Shown in pieces: positions 1-8,258 of a stretch of 64,000 nt of DNA. How positions within the stretch are numbered: the first letter of the stretch is position 1; each line of letters begins with the position of its first letter. The stretch spans positions 277,639 to 341,638 of the forward strand of contig NZ_KB849755.1 in the NCBI RefSeq assembly GCF_000368925.1, read 5' to 3'. The DNA is from Acinetobacter bereziniae LMG 1003 = CIP 70.12. Lineage in GTDB: Bacteria > Pseudomonadota > Gammaproteobacteria > Pseudomonadales > Moraxellaceae. Position numbers and translations under genes: made by a program. Below the pieces are notes generated by a model that made no database searches, was not told where the DNA came from, and worked only from the letters and a program-made list of their open reading frames with translations.

Positions 1-82
1 TTTCATCCTCACCTTGAAATTTTGAACAAGATGTTCCAAGTAACGTTAAAGACAGCAGCAGTAAAATCTTGGTTTTTTTCAT
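1..82 (-). CDS. Lipoprotein N-terminus (partial, runs off window)
   Basis: Only the first 27 codons are present; the gene continues beyond base 1. They encode a short basic n-region (MKKTK), a Leu-rich hydrophobic core and a Cys at residue 19 (LLGTSC), which looks like a lipoprotein signal although Gly rather than Leu is three residues before the Cys. The ATG lies 8 bases after the vgrG stop, so it is probably co-transcribed with vgrG. Genes in this position often encode T6SS effectors, adaptors or immunity proteins, but the fragment is too short to say which. Function unknown. Confidence 0.6.
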   Translation of the reverse strand, partial: MKKTKILLLLSLTLLGTSCSKFQGEDE

Positions 83-90
83 TCGAAATC

Positions 91-2820
91 TCATTCTTCT
101 GTAAATATTTCAATTTTTAAATTTTTCATTGAATCCGAGTTGTACATTTTTGTTTTTCCATTTTCATCTGAAGTACCTTGAAATATTTGACCATTTTCAG
201 TAGTAATTTTATATTTTAAATTTTTCGCAGGTTCACCATCAGGATAATGCAAAATAAAATGTTCATCATACTGTGCTTTTAATTCAGGCATTGCAGGGAG
301 CTGCATAGAAAGTGTTGCACCACTATTGGTCTTAATCTGACCTGCTTTAAACTCAAGTAATCCCGGGCAGGTAATTTCAATATTTCCATCTTGCATTTTG
401 ATATAAGCACCACCTGTAGTAATCAATATGCCTTTACCACTTTCCACCCTGACAAAATCATTGAGTGAATAAATTTGCATTTGTTGTTTTGAAGATAAAG
501 TCATTTTGCCTTTTTGCGCAGAGACATCTATATCACCTTCGCCTGATTTAATTTTAATACCTGAATGTTTTGCAAAAATCGTGATTTTATCTAAGGCTTG
601 GGCAATCCAGCTTTTCCCCGTAAAAAATTGCAAATTTCGAGGTGTACTGATATCAATATTATCTTTTGATTCAAGATGCATATTGGCTTTACTGTCTAAA
701 AGCATTCCTGATTGACTGTGTAAAGTTAGCAGAGCATCCTGATTTTCATCCCATGTTTCGAGCTTATCATTTAGAGATTGTTGTGACGCTAAATCTGGCT
801 CATCGACTTGATGTGCTGTTGCAAGTTCTTTAAAATATTGATTACTATCGACATGATACTTTATATTTTCCAATAGTTTAGTGCGTGACAATTGAGCACC
901 TTGTGCTTGATCAGATGATTCAGATGTGAGCAATATACCTTGAGCTGCTCTAATCGCACCCCACTGATCTGTCCTTAACTCAAAACCCTCTCCACGACCT
1001 TCACTTTCTGCGGTTTCTTTAGGGTGACTTAAATTGCCCAAATTCAGTTGACTCGCGCCATGACTCGATTGTAATTGTGTGCTTATTTGAGTAGTCGTAT
1101 CATCAAACCTGAGTTGCCCAAAGCCCTCCCCAGCGACCTCTTTTGAGCGGATACCACTGAGCTTTTTGGTGTCAGGTAGTTTGCCTTTGATATCGAACTG
1201 GGTTGGATTTCGATGTCCTTCATGAATCCGTCCAGTAATAAATGGTCGATCAAGGTTTCCCTCAAAGAAATCTACCGCGACAATCTCTCCGACACGCGGG
1301 AGAAATCTTGCGCCATAACCTTCACCCGCCCAAGGGGTAAGCACATCCACCCATGCAGAGTCCGTGTCATTATCATTAGCTCCTGCACCGCCATCATGGG
1401 CATGGTCTTCTGTTCGGGTAAACAAGAAACGAATTTTTATTCGTCCCCATTCATCGACATAGATTTCTTCACCATCCCCCACCACAATGGCACGTAGAAC
1501 ATATGTAGTTGGACGATGTGTTAATGGATGATATTCAGGCACAACTGCAATATGCCGTCGTACCAAAGTTAATTCGTTGCCTTGACGCTCTTGTTGACGG
1601 TCTTTAGTCGTTTGCCAGTGACTCAGGGTGAGGAGTTTTTCAATTTGATCTTGAATGTCTTTGGGAAAATTGTTCTGATTATAAAAATGCTTGCTTAATA
1701 TCAACATCTCATTGTTTTCGCTATGATTTCTATCCAGCTCTGGATGACCTGTTAACTTAAACCAATAGCCGACCTGTATATCACGTACACTACTCTGTGC
1801 CTTAAAATATTTGGCTTGCAAAGCTTGGTATTGATTTAGTTGGGTACTCAACTTCTCTAGTTGATGATTGCCTGATGTTGTGGCTTGATCTTGACCTTTA
1901 AGATCACGAATCCAAGCAGGAGAAATACTCCACGCTTGTTCTAAACTTAAACTTTCATTGTCTCTATTTGCACTGTGTTTATGTGCACTCAGAATAGAAC
2001 CACTGCCATCTTCCTGCGCTAAACTGTCTGCTTGCCAACGTTGTACATGGATTGCTGTTGACTGTAAATTGCGTTCAGCAATCAAACTGGTGATACTGTC
2101 ATAAGCTTCAGTCGCATTTGATCGATGATAGCGAATGTTGCGACGTTCAAGTGCCTTAAACTGATCATTGTGATCAATTAATCTAAGTTTTTGTGGTTCA
2201 ATACTTTGATTGTTGTTTAAAGCAATAAAATCAGATTCATCAATCAGCCAATTGATTGATTCCTCACGTAAAATCCGAGTCAAATAAGTGTGATCAGATT
2301 CGTTAAGTTGCATAGAAAATGGTCGTACATCATAGCTCTTGCTGAGACCACTCAGGTCCAGTTTTAAACTGGATGCAAATAAAGCGCTTTTGGCTCTCCA
2401 TTCATTGAAAATTATTTCAAAAATTTCAGGAACACTTTTATCTAAAAACACCCGACTATTATGACGCTTATGCCATAAGCTTGTTGCGTCTTGCAGGGTC
2501 AAGCGATAAAGCGTAAAAGCCCCATCACTCTGACCTTGTGAGGCGCCTGTAATCATTCCTGTAGTTCTAAATAGCTTGCCTGAATCTGTGACTTGATCTA
2601 CAGAGACTTGGCAACCGATAAACTGTTTAAGTTCAATAAATGGATTGAGAGACAGGCAAATCAGTTCTGCTGACAATCCTTCATTGATGGCGTGATAACC
2701 ATCAATTCGTTGTAACATCACTTGTGCACTGAGTTCCAAGTTTGAAAATTGAACACTAATTGCGCGTTTTTGTGTCCCATATCCCATTTTATCAAGAATA
2801 GTAAAAATATTATTCAACAT
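91..2820 (-). CDS. vgrG: Type VI secretion system tip protein VgrG
   Basis: VgrG trimers form the spike tip of the type VI secretion system and carry effectors. The 909-residue product has a gp27-like N-terminal half, a gp5 OB-fold near residues 440-530 (VVGDGEEIYVDEWGRIKIRF, then PWAGEGYGARFLPRVGEIV), a DUF2345-type stalk near 640-820 and a C-terminal extension of about 70 residues (HYPDGEPAKNLKYKITTENG) resembling the small beta domains used to dock cargo. The ATG at 2820 is preferred over the longer reading because AAGGTC lies just upstream. No other T6SS structural gene is in the window, so this is an orphan vgrG locus. A Fur-box-like sequence lies about 60 bases upstream of the start. 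Confidence 0.93.
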   Translation of the reverse strand: MLNNIFTILDKMGYGTQKRAISVQFSNLELSAQVMLQRIDGYHAINEGLSAELICLSLNPFIELKQFIGCQVSVDQVTDSGKLFRTTGMITGASQGQSDGAFTLYRLTLQDATSLWHKRHNSRVFLDKSVPEIFEIIFNEWRAKSALFASSLKLDLSGLSKSYDVRPFSMQLNESDHTYLTRILREESINWLIDESDFIALNNNQSIEPQKLRLIDHNDQFKALERRNIRYHRSNATEAYDSITSLIAERNLQSTAIHVQRWQADSLAQEDGSGSILSAHKHSANRDNESLSLEQAWSISPAWIRDLKGQDQATTSGNHQLEKLSTQLNQYQALQAKYFKAQSSVRDIQVGYWFKLTGHPELDRNHSENNEMLILSKHFYNQNNFPKDIQDQIEKLLTLSHWQTTKDRQQERQGNELTLVRRHIAVVPEYHPLTHRPTTYVLRAIVVGDGEEIYVDEWGRIKIRFLFTRTEDHAHDGGAGANDNDTDSAWVDVLTPWAGEGYGARFLPRVGEIVAVDFFEGNLDRPFITGRIHEGHRNPTQFDIKGKLPDTKKLSGIRSKEVAGEGFGQLRFDDTTTQISTQLQSSHGASQLNLGNLSHPKETAESEGRGEGFELRTDQWGAIRAAQGILLTSESSDQAQGAQLSRTKLLENIKYHVDSNQYFKELATAHQVDEPDLASQQSLNDKLETWDENQDALLTLHSQSGMLLDSKANMHLESKDNIDISTPRNLQFFTGKSWIAQALDKITIFAKHSGIKIKSGEGDIDVSAQKGKMTLSSKQQMQIYSLNDFVRVESGKGILITTGGAYIKMQDGNIEITCPGLLEFKAGQIKTNSGATLSMQLPAMPELKAQYDEHFILHYPDGEPAKNLKYKITTENGQIFQGTSDENGKTKMYNSDSMKNLKIEIFTEE

Positions 2821-2879
2821 TATTATGACCTTATTTTTAATGTAGAAAAACTTAACACAAAATTTAAATTCACTCAAAT

Positions 2880-2898
2880 AATAATGATAGTTATTATT
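2880..2898 (-). promoter_or_regulatory. Fur-box-like site upstream of vgrG
   Basis: By eye 15 of 19 positions match the classical Fur consensus GATAATGATAATCATTATC, with an ATAATGATA core followed by a TTATTATT half. It lies 60 bases upstream of the vgrG start in the spacer between vgrG and the HTH-repeat gene. The rest of 2821-3137 is AT-rich and shows no gene. Iron control of this locus is inference from the match. Confidence 0.5.
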
Positions 2899-3137
2899 GA
2901 TTATCGTTGTTGGTGCACAAACACACCCTTTTAAACTATTGATTTAAATAATAAAAAAACTACAAAAAACAAAATTTTATGTTTTAAACATATGTACTTA
3001 ATTATCATAATTAAATACATAGGGTTCACTGCTTTGCAGCCACTTTAGAGAATATAAAAACGATCTATCAAAAATTGGAAATCATTTGTGGTACAAGCCC
3101 TAGCGTTATTTGACTAAGCCCCTAATTGTCTCTCATT

Positions 3138-4376
3138 TTATTTTAGTTCAATTAAAAGTTTTCGATACTTTTGAATTCTATGTTTCCCAATGCCATATTT
3201 TTTTTGAAGTTGATCCACCGTTAAATTTTCTAAATCATTTTGGTGCTCTAGCACCCATGCTTTTATTTGATCCTTGAGTGAAATATTGAGACATTTTCGA
3301 AGAATCTCTCTATTTCTGACAATATATCCTTCTTTCCGATTCAGTATTTTAGCAATTTCAGAAATCGACAAATGCAAAGAAAGTAATACCTCTTGATTCT
3401 CTAAACGCCAAGCCTGAACTAGATCGTTATGATGTGGGATATTGAGCAGTTTTTTCAGCTTTCCTCTTCTTCTATAAACCTGACTAGTTTCGATGCTTAA
3501 TCTTTTTGCAGTTTCTTCTTTGCTTAGTTTTGAATGAAATAAAATCTCTTGATTTGACAGCAACCATTCGCGATTTTGATCTTGTACTTTTTGTATTTTT
3601 AAAATTTCTCTTAGTCTGGCTTTCGCTCTTAAAATTTGCCCATTGGTCTTTTGAAATTGCTCAGCCAGTTCTGCAACTGTTTTGCCCGAATTTAATAATT
3701 CGTCTTGGTGATCTAACAACCATTGATATTTATCCTTCTTGTTTTGCTGAAATTGTGCTGAAAAAGTTAACTCTCCAAGTTCTTGACGAATACGATTATA
3801 GGTTTTTGTTGCGATAAAATGGCTGACATTAAACTTTAAAGTTATCTCTTCTATATCCATTTCAGTCATTTGCGCTTTATGCTTTTGGAACCATTGTTCT
3901 TGCAGATCATCTGCTGAAGTTTTTCTCATTTTTTTGTTTTTAGGTATATCAATTAACTCTGACAACCATTCTTTATGTTGGTAAACTTGATTCCGATTTA
4001 AACCATACTTCTCTTTGAGTGTTTGATGACTGTCATATAAAAGCTCATCTTTATGCTCAAGGATCCATTGATCATTTCGATATATAAACTTGTTTTGAAT
4101 ACCAAGCTTTCTTCTGAATTTAGCAACAATACCGTTATTTAAACCAAGTTGCTGTTCACTCTCCGTAATCGAATGTACTTTAAGAAATTCTGCAATTTCA
4201 GGGCTTAGAATATGTGATAACACACCCCCAATGCCATCTCTAGGTGTCAACGAGTATGGCCAGCCTCGGTAAATCATAATACCTGAAAGAGACTTCCGCT
4301 CTTCATAGACATCCCAATCTTCATTTTCCCAATCTTTAATGGTTTTTATTGGATAAAGTTTATACTTTTTAGCCAT
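3138..4376 (-). CDS. Tandem W-anchored HTH-like repeat protein, unknown function
   Basis: I do not recognise this 412-residue protein. The N-terminal 60 residues are unique (start MAKKYKLYPIKTIKDW). After a half-repeat at about 58-93 there are six tandem units with a conserved Trp at residues 104, 162, 219, 271, 323 and 374, a period of about 51-58. The pattern is W-x-L-x-x-(H/N)-Q-(D/E)-x-L, a Ser/Thr, then E-x-A/I-x-x-(L/F), and a basic helix ending in L-x-x-x-L-x-I. Each unit looks like a small trihelical DNA-binding fold such as HTH or Myb. The product is very basic and has no signal peptide or membrane segment, so a cytoplasmic nucleic-acid-binding role is inferred. The ATG at 4376 has AGTAGAG directly before it, an unusually tight spacing. 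It is upstream of vgrG on the same strand, with a 317-base gap. Confidence 0.8.
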   Translation of the reverse strand: MAKKYKLYPIKTIKDWENEDWDVYEERKSLSGIMIYRGWPYSLTPRDGIGGVLSHILSPEIAEFLKVHSITESEQQLGLNNGIVAKFRRKLGIQNKFIYRNDQWILEHKDELLYDSHQTLKEKYGLNRNQVYQHKEWLSELIDIPKNKKMRKTSADDLQEQWFQKHKAQMTEMDIEEITLKFNVSHFIATKTYNRIRQELGELTFSAQFQQNKKDKYQWLLDHQDELLNSGKTVAELAEQFQKTNGQILRAKARLREILKIQKVQDQNREWLLSNQEILFHSKLSKEETAKRLSIETSQVYRRRGKLKKLLNIPHHNDLVQAWRLENQEVLLSLHLSISEIAKILNRKEGYIVRNREILRKCLNISLKDQIKAWVLEHQNDLENLTVDQLQKKYGIGKHRIQKYRKLLIELK

Positions 4377-4602
4377 CTCTACTATCGTTACAATATGGAT
4401 TTAATTACTCTTTTATCAATATTTACTTAACAATAAAAGCCTTTTATTTAAAAAATTTTAAACTTGTAACAACTTTCACATTTTTCATGATTGTAACTCC
4501 CCATTCCACTTTTTGAATTTTTCGCCTATTGCTTTGTTCGTATTTTGAAAATAAGCCCGCAATAATCGAGTATTGCTGGTTGCACTTTTTTAAATCCTAT
4601 AT

Positions 4603-4621
4603 AATAATGATAATTATTAAC
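4603..4621 (+). promoter_or_regulatory. Fur-box-like site in the sodA promoter
   Basis: Sixteen of 19 positions match the Fur consensus (AATAATGATAATTATTAAC). The site overlaps a TATAAT -10-like hexamer at 4600-4605 and lies 35 bases before the sodA ATG. Fur repression of Mn-SOD is established in Escherichia coli. The same logic here is inferred from the site. Confidence 0.6.
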
Positions 4622-4655
4622 ATTAGTATTATGCTTAACTAAATAGGATTGTTTC

Positions 4656-5267
4656 ATGGCTTACTCTCTTCCACAACTGCCTTATGCTTATGATGCACTT
4701 GAACCCAATATTGATACTCAAACAATGGAAATCCACCATACCAAGCATCATCAAACCTATATCAATAATATTAATGCAGCGATCGAAGGCACAGAATGGG
4801 AAAAGTTATCTGTTGAAGCATTGGTTTCAAAAGTAAATGAAGTTCCTGCTGAGTTAAAAAACAATGTCATTAATAATGCAGGTGGTCATGCCAATCATTC
4901 ATTATTCTGGACAGTGATGAGCCCACAAGGTGGTGGTGAACCGATCAAAGAAATTGCTGAGGCGATTGAAAAAGATATTGGTGGTTTTGAAAAATTCAAA
5001 GAAGCATTTACCAAAGCAGCGTTAACACGATTTGGTAGTGGTTGGGCATGGTTAAGCGTCACGCCTGAAAAAAAAGTGATTGTTGAAAGCAGTGCGAACC
5101 AAGACTCTCCGCTGATGAATGGCAATATTCCAGTGTTAGGGCTTGATGTGTGGGAGCATGCCTACTATTTAAAATACCAGAATCGTCGTCCTGAATATAT
5201 TGCAGCATTTTTCAATGTCGTCAATTGGGAAGAAGTGAATCGTCGTTATTTAGAAGCGATTAAATGA
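4656..5267 (+). CDS. sodA: Superoxide dismutase, Mn type
   Basis: Converts superoxide to oxygen and hydrogen peroxide in the cytoplasm. The 203-residue length and the sequence follow the SodA family throughout. Metal ligands are visible as His27 (MEIHH), His81 (GGHANHSLFW), Asp164 and His168 (LDVWEHAYY). The Gly-Gly before HANH and the Gln in SANQDSPLM are the residues that mark Mn enzymes, whereas Fe enzymes carry their Gln at the first position. A Fur-box-like site overlaps the promoter region. The stop codon overlaps the start of a 43-codon ORF (ATGA), suggesting translational coupling. Confidence 0.95.
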   Translation: MAYSLPQLPYAYDALEPNIDTQTMEIHHTKHHQTYINNINAAIEGTEWEKLSVEALVSKVNEVPAELKNNVINNAGGHANHSLFWTVMSPQGGGEPIKEIAEAIEKDIGGFEKFKEAFTKAALTRFGSGWAWLSVTPEKKVIVESSANQDSPLMNGNIPVLGLDVWEHAYYLKYQNRRPEYIAAFFNVVNWEEVNRRYLEAIK

Positions 5268-5395
5268 AATATTATATAGATCCAATGCTCATGCCAATGC
5301 CTCATAATTCAGTAATTAAAAAAATAAAATTCTATATTGGCTGCGCCATACTTTTTTTTGGTTTGGTGATCTTGATCAAAGATTATCTTGTATAA
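5264..5395 (+). CDS. Small single-span membrane protein coupled to sodA
   Basis: A 43-codon ORF starts inside the sodA stop (ATGA overlap). It encodes a Met/Pro-rich start (MKYYIDPMLMPMPHNS), a basic KKIK stretch and one hydrophobic segment at about residues 24-38 (YIGCAILFFGLVILI), ending KDYLV. The basic side before the span suggests an N-in topology. A hairpin at 5410-5442 follows. No family is recognised. The overlap and membrane profile argue for a real gene, but conservation is untested. Confidence 0.5.
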   Translation: MKYYIDPMLMPMPHNSVIKKIKFYIGCAILFFGLVILIKDYLV

Positions 5396-5409
5396 AAATT
5401 TATCTACTT

Positions 5410-5442
5410 CCCTCTTTCAGTGAATCACTCACTCAAAGAGGG
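5410..5442. terminator. Probable terminator after the sodA unit
   Basis: CCCTCTTT pairs with AAAGAGGG, followed by a T-containing tract (TTGATTT). It separates the sodA unit from the convergent Mpo1-like gene. Confidence 0.5.
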
Positions 5443-5465
5443 TTGATTTAACTCACATGCTGAGT

Positions 5466-6008
5466 TTATTTTGCATGGAGTGTCTGTAATGATTTTTGAT
5501 CCATTGCACTCCGTTGTTTTCTCGCTTCTGCCAACATTTTGGTTTGCAGGTCTTTACGAAAACCAAGCAAAAACACAAATTCAGCAAGTACAAATAATGG
5601 ACCAATCGCTAAACCTACAAGATCATCCACAAAAGCTGGTTTTTTCTTTTCATAAAAATGCCCAATGAACTGGAACACCCATCCCACCACAAAGCAACCA
5701 ATACTAATCGCAAGCCATGTACTCATATTCAATTGAGCAATTTTATAGGCAAATGGATAGGCAATCGCGTAAATCAGTAACATCAAAAAGCCCAATGACT
5801 TATCTAGCCTTAAATAATAGATCACACTTAAGATCAACAGCACTAAAGCCAATGTGATTTCAAAACCAGATAACATCACGCCTGCTCTTGCAGTTAAACA
5901 CATGATGGAAAATACGATCATTGGAATACCAATAAAATGAGTTAACACATTTTTTTGATCCAAATGATAGGCTGCGTATTGGCTAAGCAATTGTTCTAAT
6001 CGAGTCAT
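5466..6008 (-). CDS. Mpo1-like (DUF962) membrane protein
   Basis: A 180-residue protein of the Mpo1/YGL010w family. Yeast Mpo1 is an Fe(II) dioxygenase that shortens 2-hydroxy fatty acids. The N-terminus (LLSQYAAYHLDQKNVLTHFIGIPMIVFS) carries the family His-x-x-Gly signature, and a second (QFIGHFYEKKKPAF) follows near residue 115. Four to five hydrophobic segments place it in the inner membrane. It is convergent with sodA and divergent from the Crp-type regulator. The bacterial substrate is unknown, so the catalytic role is inferred from the family. Confidence 0.85.
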   Translation of the reverse strand: MTRLEQLLSQYAAYHLDQKNVLTHFIGIPMIVFSIMCLTARAGVMLSGFEITLALVLLILSVIYYLRLDKSLGFLMLLIYAIAYPFAYKIAQLNMSTWLAISIGCFVVGWVFQFIGHFYEKKKPAFVDDLVGLAIGPLFVLAEFVFLLGFRKDLQTKMLAEARKQRSAMDQKSLQTLHAK

Positions 6009-6335
6009 TTTCAGCGTCCTTGTTTATTACTTTTATCCACTATATAAAATCTTGCAAATAAAAGTTGTCGGCTAGCTGACAAATGAATAGTTTTTAGTAT
6101 GATGGCAAAACAACGATGCGTAAGCGTTGCGATTTAATATCTCCATATAGAACAGAGCAAATGGATTGGAATTTTTACGATGCTGATATATGCAAAATCA
6201 TGTTATTGAGTCATAGCAGACCATGATGCACGATATGACTGACTTGATCACTAAAACTGTGATGATTGGTCCAATATGGTGTGATACAACTGAAATATCA
6301 TATAAACGCGTAGCAAAATAAAAAAAGGAACTTTT
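6009..6335. other. Intergenic region before the Crp/Fnr regulator
   Basis: No convincing gene is seen in these 327 bases. An interrupted palindrome ATCAC-N7-GTGAT (6247-6263) lies about 75 bases before the regulator start and could be an autoregulatory site. It is the inverse of the standard CRP half-site order, so this is weak. Confidence 0.3.
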
Positions 6336-7043
6336 GTGCTGAACTTAACAGATCTTGAATTATTAAATAAAAATATCTGGTACGCTCAATTACCTGCACC
6401 ATTCCAGCAATTTATCCAACAACATTCAAATTATCAAACATTTGAGCGAGATCAGGCAATTTTTAGATCTGGAGATACGTTTAATGGCATTTATGCTGTT
6501 TTAGATGGTCGGGTGCGCTTAGGTTATATCGATATTGAAGGCAATGAATCTGTTGCTGCAATCGTAGAACCAATCATGTGGTTTGGAGAAATATCTTTAG
6601 TAGACCAGCAGCCACGTTCACATGATGCAATTGCTGTTGGTAAATGTGTGATTTTGCATATCCCTAACTTGATTATGAATGACTTTCTAGCTCAACATCC
6701 CCAATACTGGTTCCATATCGCGCAACTCACCAGTCAAAAACTTCGTTTTGCTTTCTTAGAACTGATTTCGATTCAAACACAACATATACAACAGCGTTTG
6801 GCGCAACGCTTAATGTTTATTTTGAATGGTTATGGAAACCATGCATACATTGAAAAGAACACGATTCATTTGTCCCAAGATCAATTGGCACTCATGTTGA
6901 AATGTTCCAGACAAACCATCAATCAAGAATTACACTTACTGGAACAACAAGGTATTCTAAAAATTGCTTTTAAAAAAATAGAAATTTTAGATATCAATCA
7001 GTTACACGCTATTGCCCATTCAATCAATGAATCTTCACATTAA
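6336..7043 (+). CDS. Crp/Fnr family transcriptional regulator
   Basis: A 235-residue regulator with an N-terminal cyclic-nucleotide-binding-like barrel (about 35-130, including FRSGDTFNGIYAVLDGRVRLGY and FGEISLVDQQPRSHDAIAV) and a C-terminal winged helix (about 165-220; LSQDQLALMLKCSRQTINQELHLLEQQGIL). The N-terminal Cys cluster of oxygen-sensing FNR is absent. The start is GTG with AAAAAAGGAAC before it. The effector and target genes cannot be read from the sequence. Confidence 0.9.
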   Translation: MLNLTDLELLNKNIWYAQLPAPFQQFIQQHSNYQTFERDQAIFRSGDTFNGIYAVLDGRVRLGYIDIEGNESVAAIVEPIMWFGEISLVDQQPRSHDAIAVGKCVILHIPNLIMNDFLAQHPQYWFHIAQLTSQKLRFAFLELISIQTQHIQQRLAQRLMFILNGYGNHAYIEKNTIHLSQDQLALMLKCSRQTINQELHLLEQQGILKIAFKKIEILDINQLHAIAHSINESSH

Positions 7044-7206
7044 AATAACTGCGTGGTATTTTTCAGTAAAGATTAAAACAAGCTTAAATAACTGGAATAT
7101 ATAATCATTTTATAAATAAAATATACAATTTGTGTATTCTACTTATGAAAAAATAGATTTATATTTTATTCAGGCGCTAATGCCATCTCAATAAAAGTTG
7201 AAATAA

Positions 7207-7605
7207 ATGAAAAAAATCACAACTCTTCTCACGGCGGGTCTATTCACAGTGCTTAGCGCTTCTGCTTTTGCATGCCCTAAAGGTACAACATTAGTCGGTG
7301 GAACTGGTCCGAATCATAAAGGCGGAAAATGTGTAGCTGCCAACCCTGCAGCGCAAACAGCATCTAAAGCATCGACTACTGCAACGAAAGCAAAAGCAGA
7401 TACCACCAAAGCAGTTGAAGCAAAACCAAAAGATGCCAAAGCTGCGGTAAAAACAGAAACTGCTGCAACCAAGGCAAAAGCAGAAACTGCTACAAAAGTG
7501 AAGACTGATGCAGCAACAAAGGCAAAAGCTGATACAGCTGCAAAAGCGGCAACGACTAAAGACAAAGCGGTTAAAACAGCGTCAACCAATCCTTTAAAAC
7601 CTTGA
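7207..7605 (+). CDS. Secreted Ala/Lys/Thr-rich low-complexity protein
   Basis: A 132-residue protein with a clear signal peptide (MKKITTLLTAGLFTVLSASAFA). A short two-Cys segment follows (CPKGTTLVGGTGPNHKGGKC), then about 85 residues of TKAKADT/AATKAKAE-like repeats, very rich in Ala, Lys and Thr. Probably periplasmic and unstructured or helical. It resembles no enzyme. The repeats leave the opposite strand open, which is not a gene. A strong hairpin terminator follows at 7634-7662. Confidence 0.75.
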   Translation: MKKITTLLTAGLFTVLSASAFACPKGTTLVGGTGPNHKGGKCVAANPAAQTASKASTTATKAKADTTKAVEAKPKDAKAAVKTETAATKAKAETATKVKTDAATKAKADTAAKAATTKDKAVKTASTNPLKP

Positions 7606-7633
7606 TTGTCGCAACACAATCAAGTTAAACCAT

Positions 7634-7662
7634 AAAAATGGCGCTTCATCTGCGCCATTTTT
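7634..7662. terminator. Bidirectional terminator
   Basis: The perfect 11-bp stem AAAAATGGCGC/GCGCCATTTTT with a 7-base loop and A/T tails on both sides serves the two convergent genes. Confidence 0.85.
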
Positions 7663-7672
7663 ACATACTTGA

Positions 7673-8155
7673 TTAGAAAATATTATTATTCGCCTTGGTA
7701 TTTCCTAAACTAGGGTTATCAATTGCATCTTTACACTGTGCTTTATCACGCTCATATTGCGCCTGATTTTTCTGCATTTCACCATCTTTCTCAAGCGTCG
7801 AACGCGCCCAATTGTCTAAGCTGGTCATGGCTTTACGACATAAAGCATATTTTCCTTCAGTCACAGAGTCAGTCATTTTGACATTAATTCGCCAATCCGT
7901 ACTCAACTTACGAATCGGTTTTCGCACATTGTCTTCTATTAGATTTAATTGTTTTCGATAAACATAAGGTTCAACTTGGTTAATTAACGTCCAAGCTGCA
8001 TGAGCATATGTGGTTGCGTCATTGGTAAGTTTTGGCGCAGCTTTGATTTCGACCTTTTGCTGAGGTTCAGAAGATGAATTACCACATGCTTGTAAACCTA
8101 AAACACCTAAAATCAAGGTCATACTCAATAATAATTTCGACTGATTTGCGAACAT
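7673..8155 (-). CDS. Putative lipoprotein, unknown function
   Basis: The 160-residue product begins MFANQSKLLLSMTLILGVLGLQAC, a lipoprotein signal with Cys24 in an LQAC box. The longer upstream reading is not used because it lacks a signal and overlaps the divergent azlC promoter. The mature part is charged and contains paired Cys residues (YALCRKA and KAQCKDA) that could form a disulfide. No family recognised. Divergent from azlC. Confidence 0.75.
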   Translation of the reverse strand: MFANQSKLLLSMTLILGVLGLQACGNSSSEPQQKVEIKAAPKLTNDATTYAHAAWTLINQVEPYVYRKQLNLIEDNVRKPIRKLSTDWRINVKMTDSVTEGKYALCRKAMTSLDNWARSTLEKDGEMQKNQAQYERDKAQCKDAIDNPSLGNTKANNNIF

Positions 8156-8258
8156 AAAGTCACGCCTAAATAAACATTTCACTCCTATGCTAGTAAATTC
8201 AGGTAGAATACTCAATCTTGATTTTACCTTTTGTTTTACTCTGGTTTTTAGGTGTCCT

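Noticed and set aside
506..1497. Open frames on the plus strand inside vgrG
   Set aside because: They lie opposite a full-length conserved gene and show no start context or family resemblance.
4656..5267. Iron-type SOD (sodB)
   Set aside because: The Gly before HANH and the Gln in SANQDSPL are Mn-type markers, and the overall pattern is SodA.
6247..6263. ATCAC-N7-GTGAT as a CRP/FNR site
   Set aside because: Half-sites are inverted relative to CRP consensus and do not match FNR; not strong enough for a separate feature.
7314..7619. 101-codon open frame on the minus strand opposite the Ala/Lys-rich protein
   Set aside because: It is the mirror of the repeats (Ala/Val/Phe-rich), has no ribosome site and overlaps a gene with a clear signal peptide.
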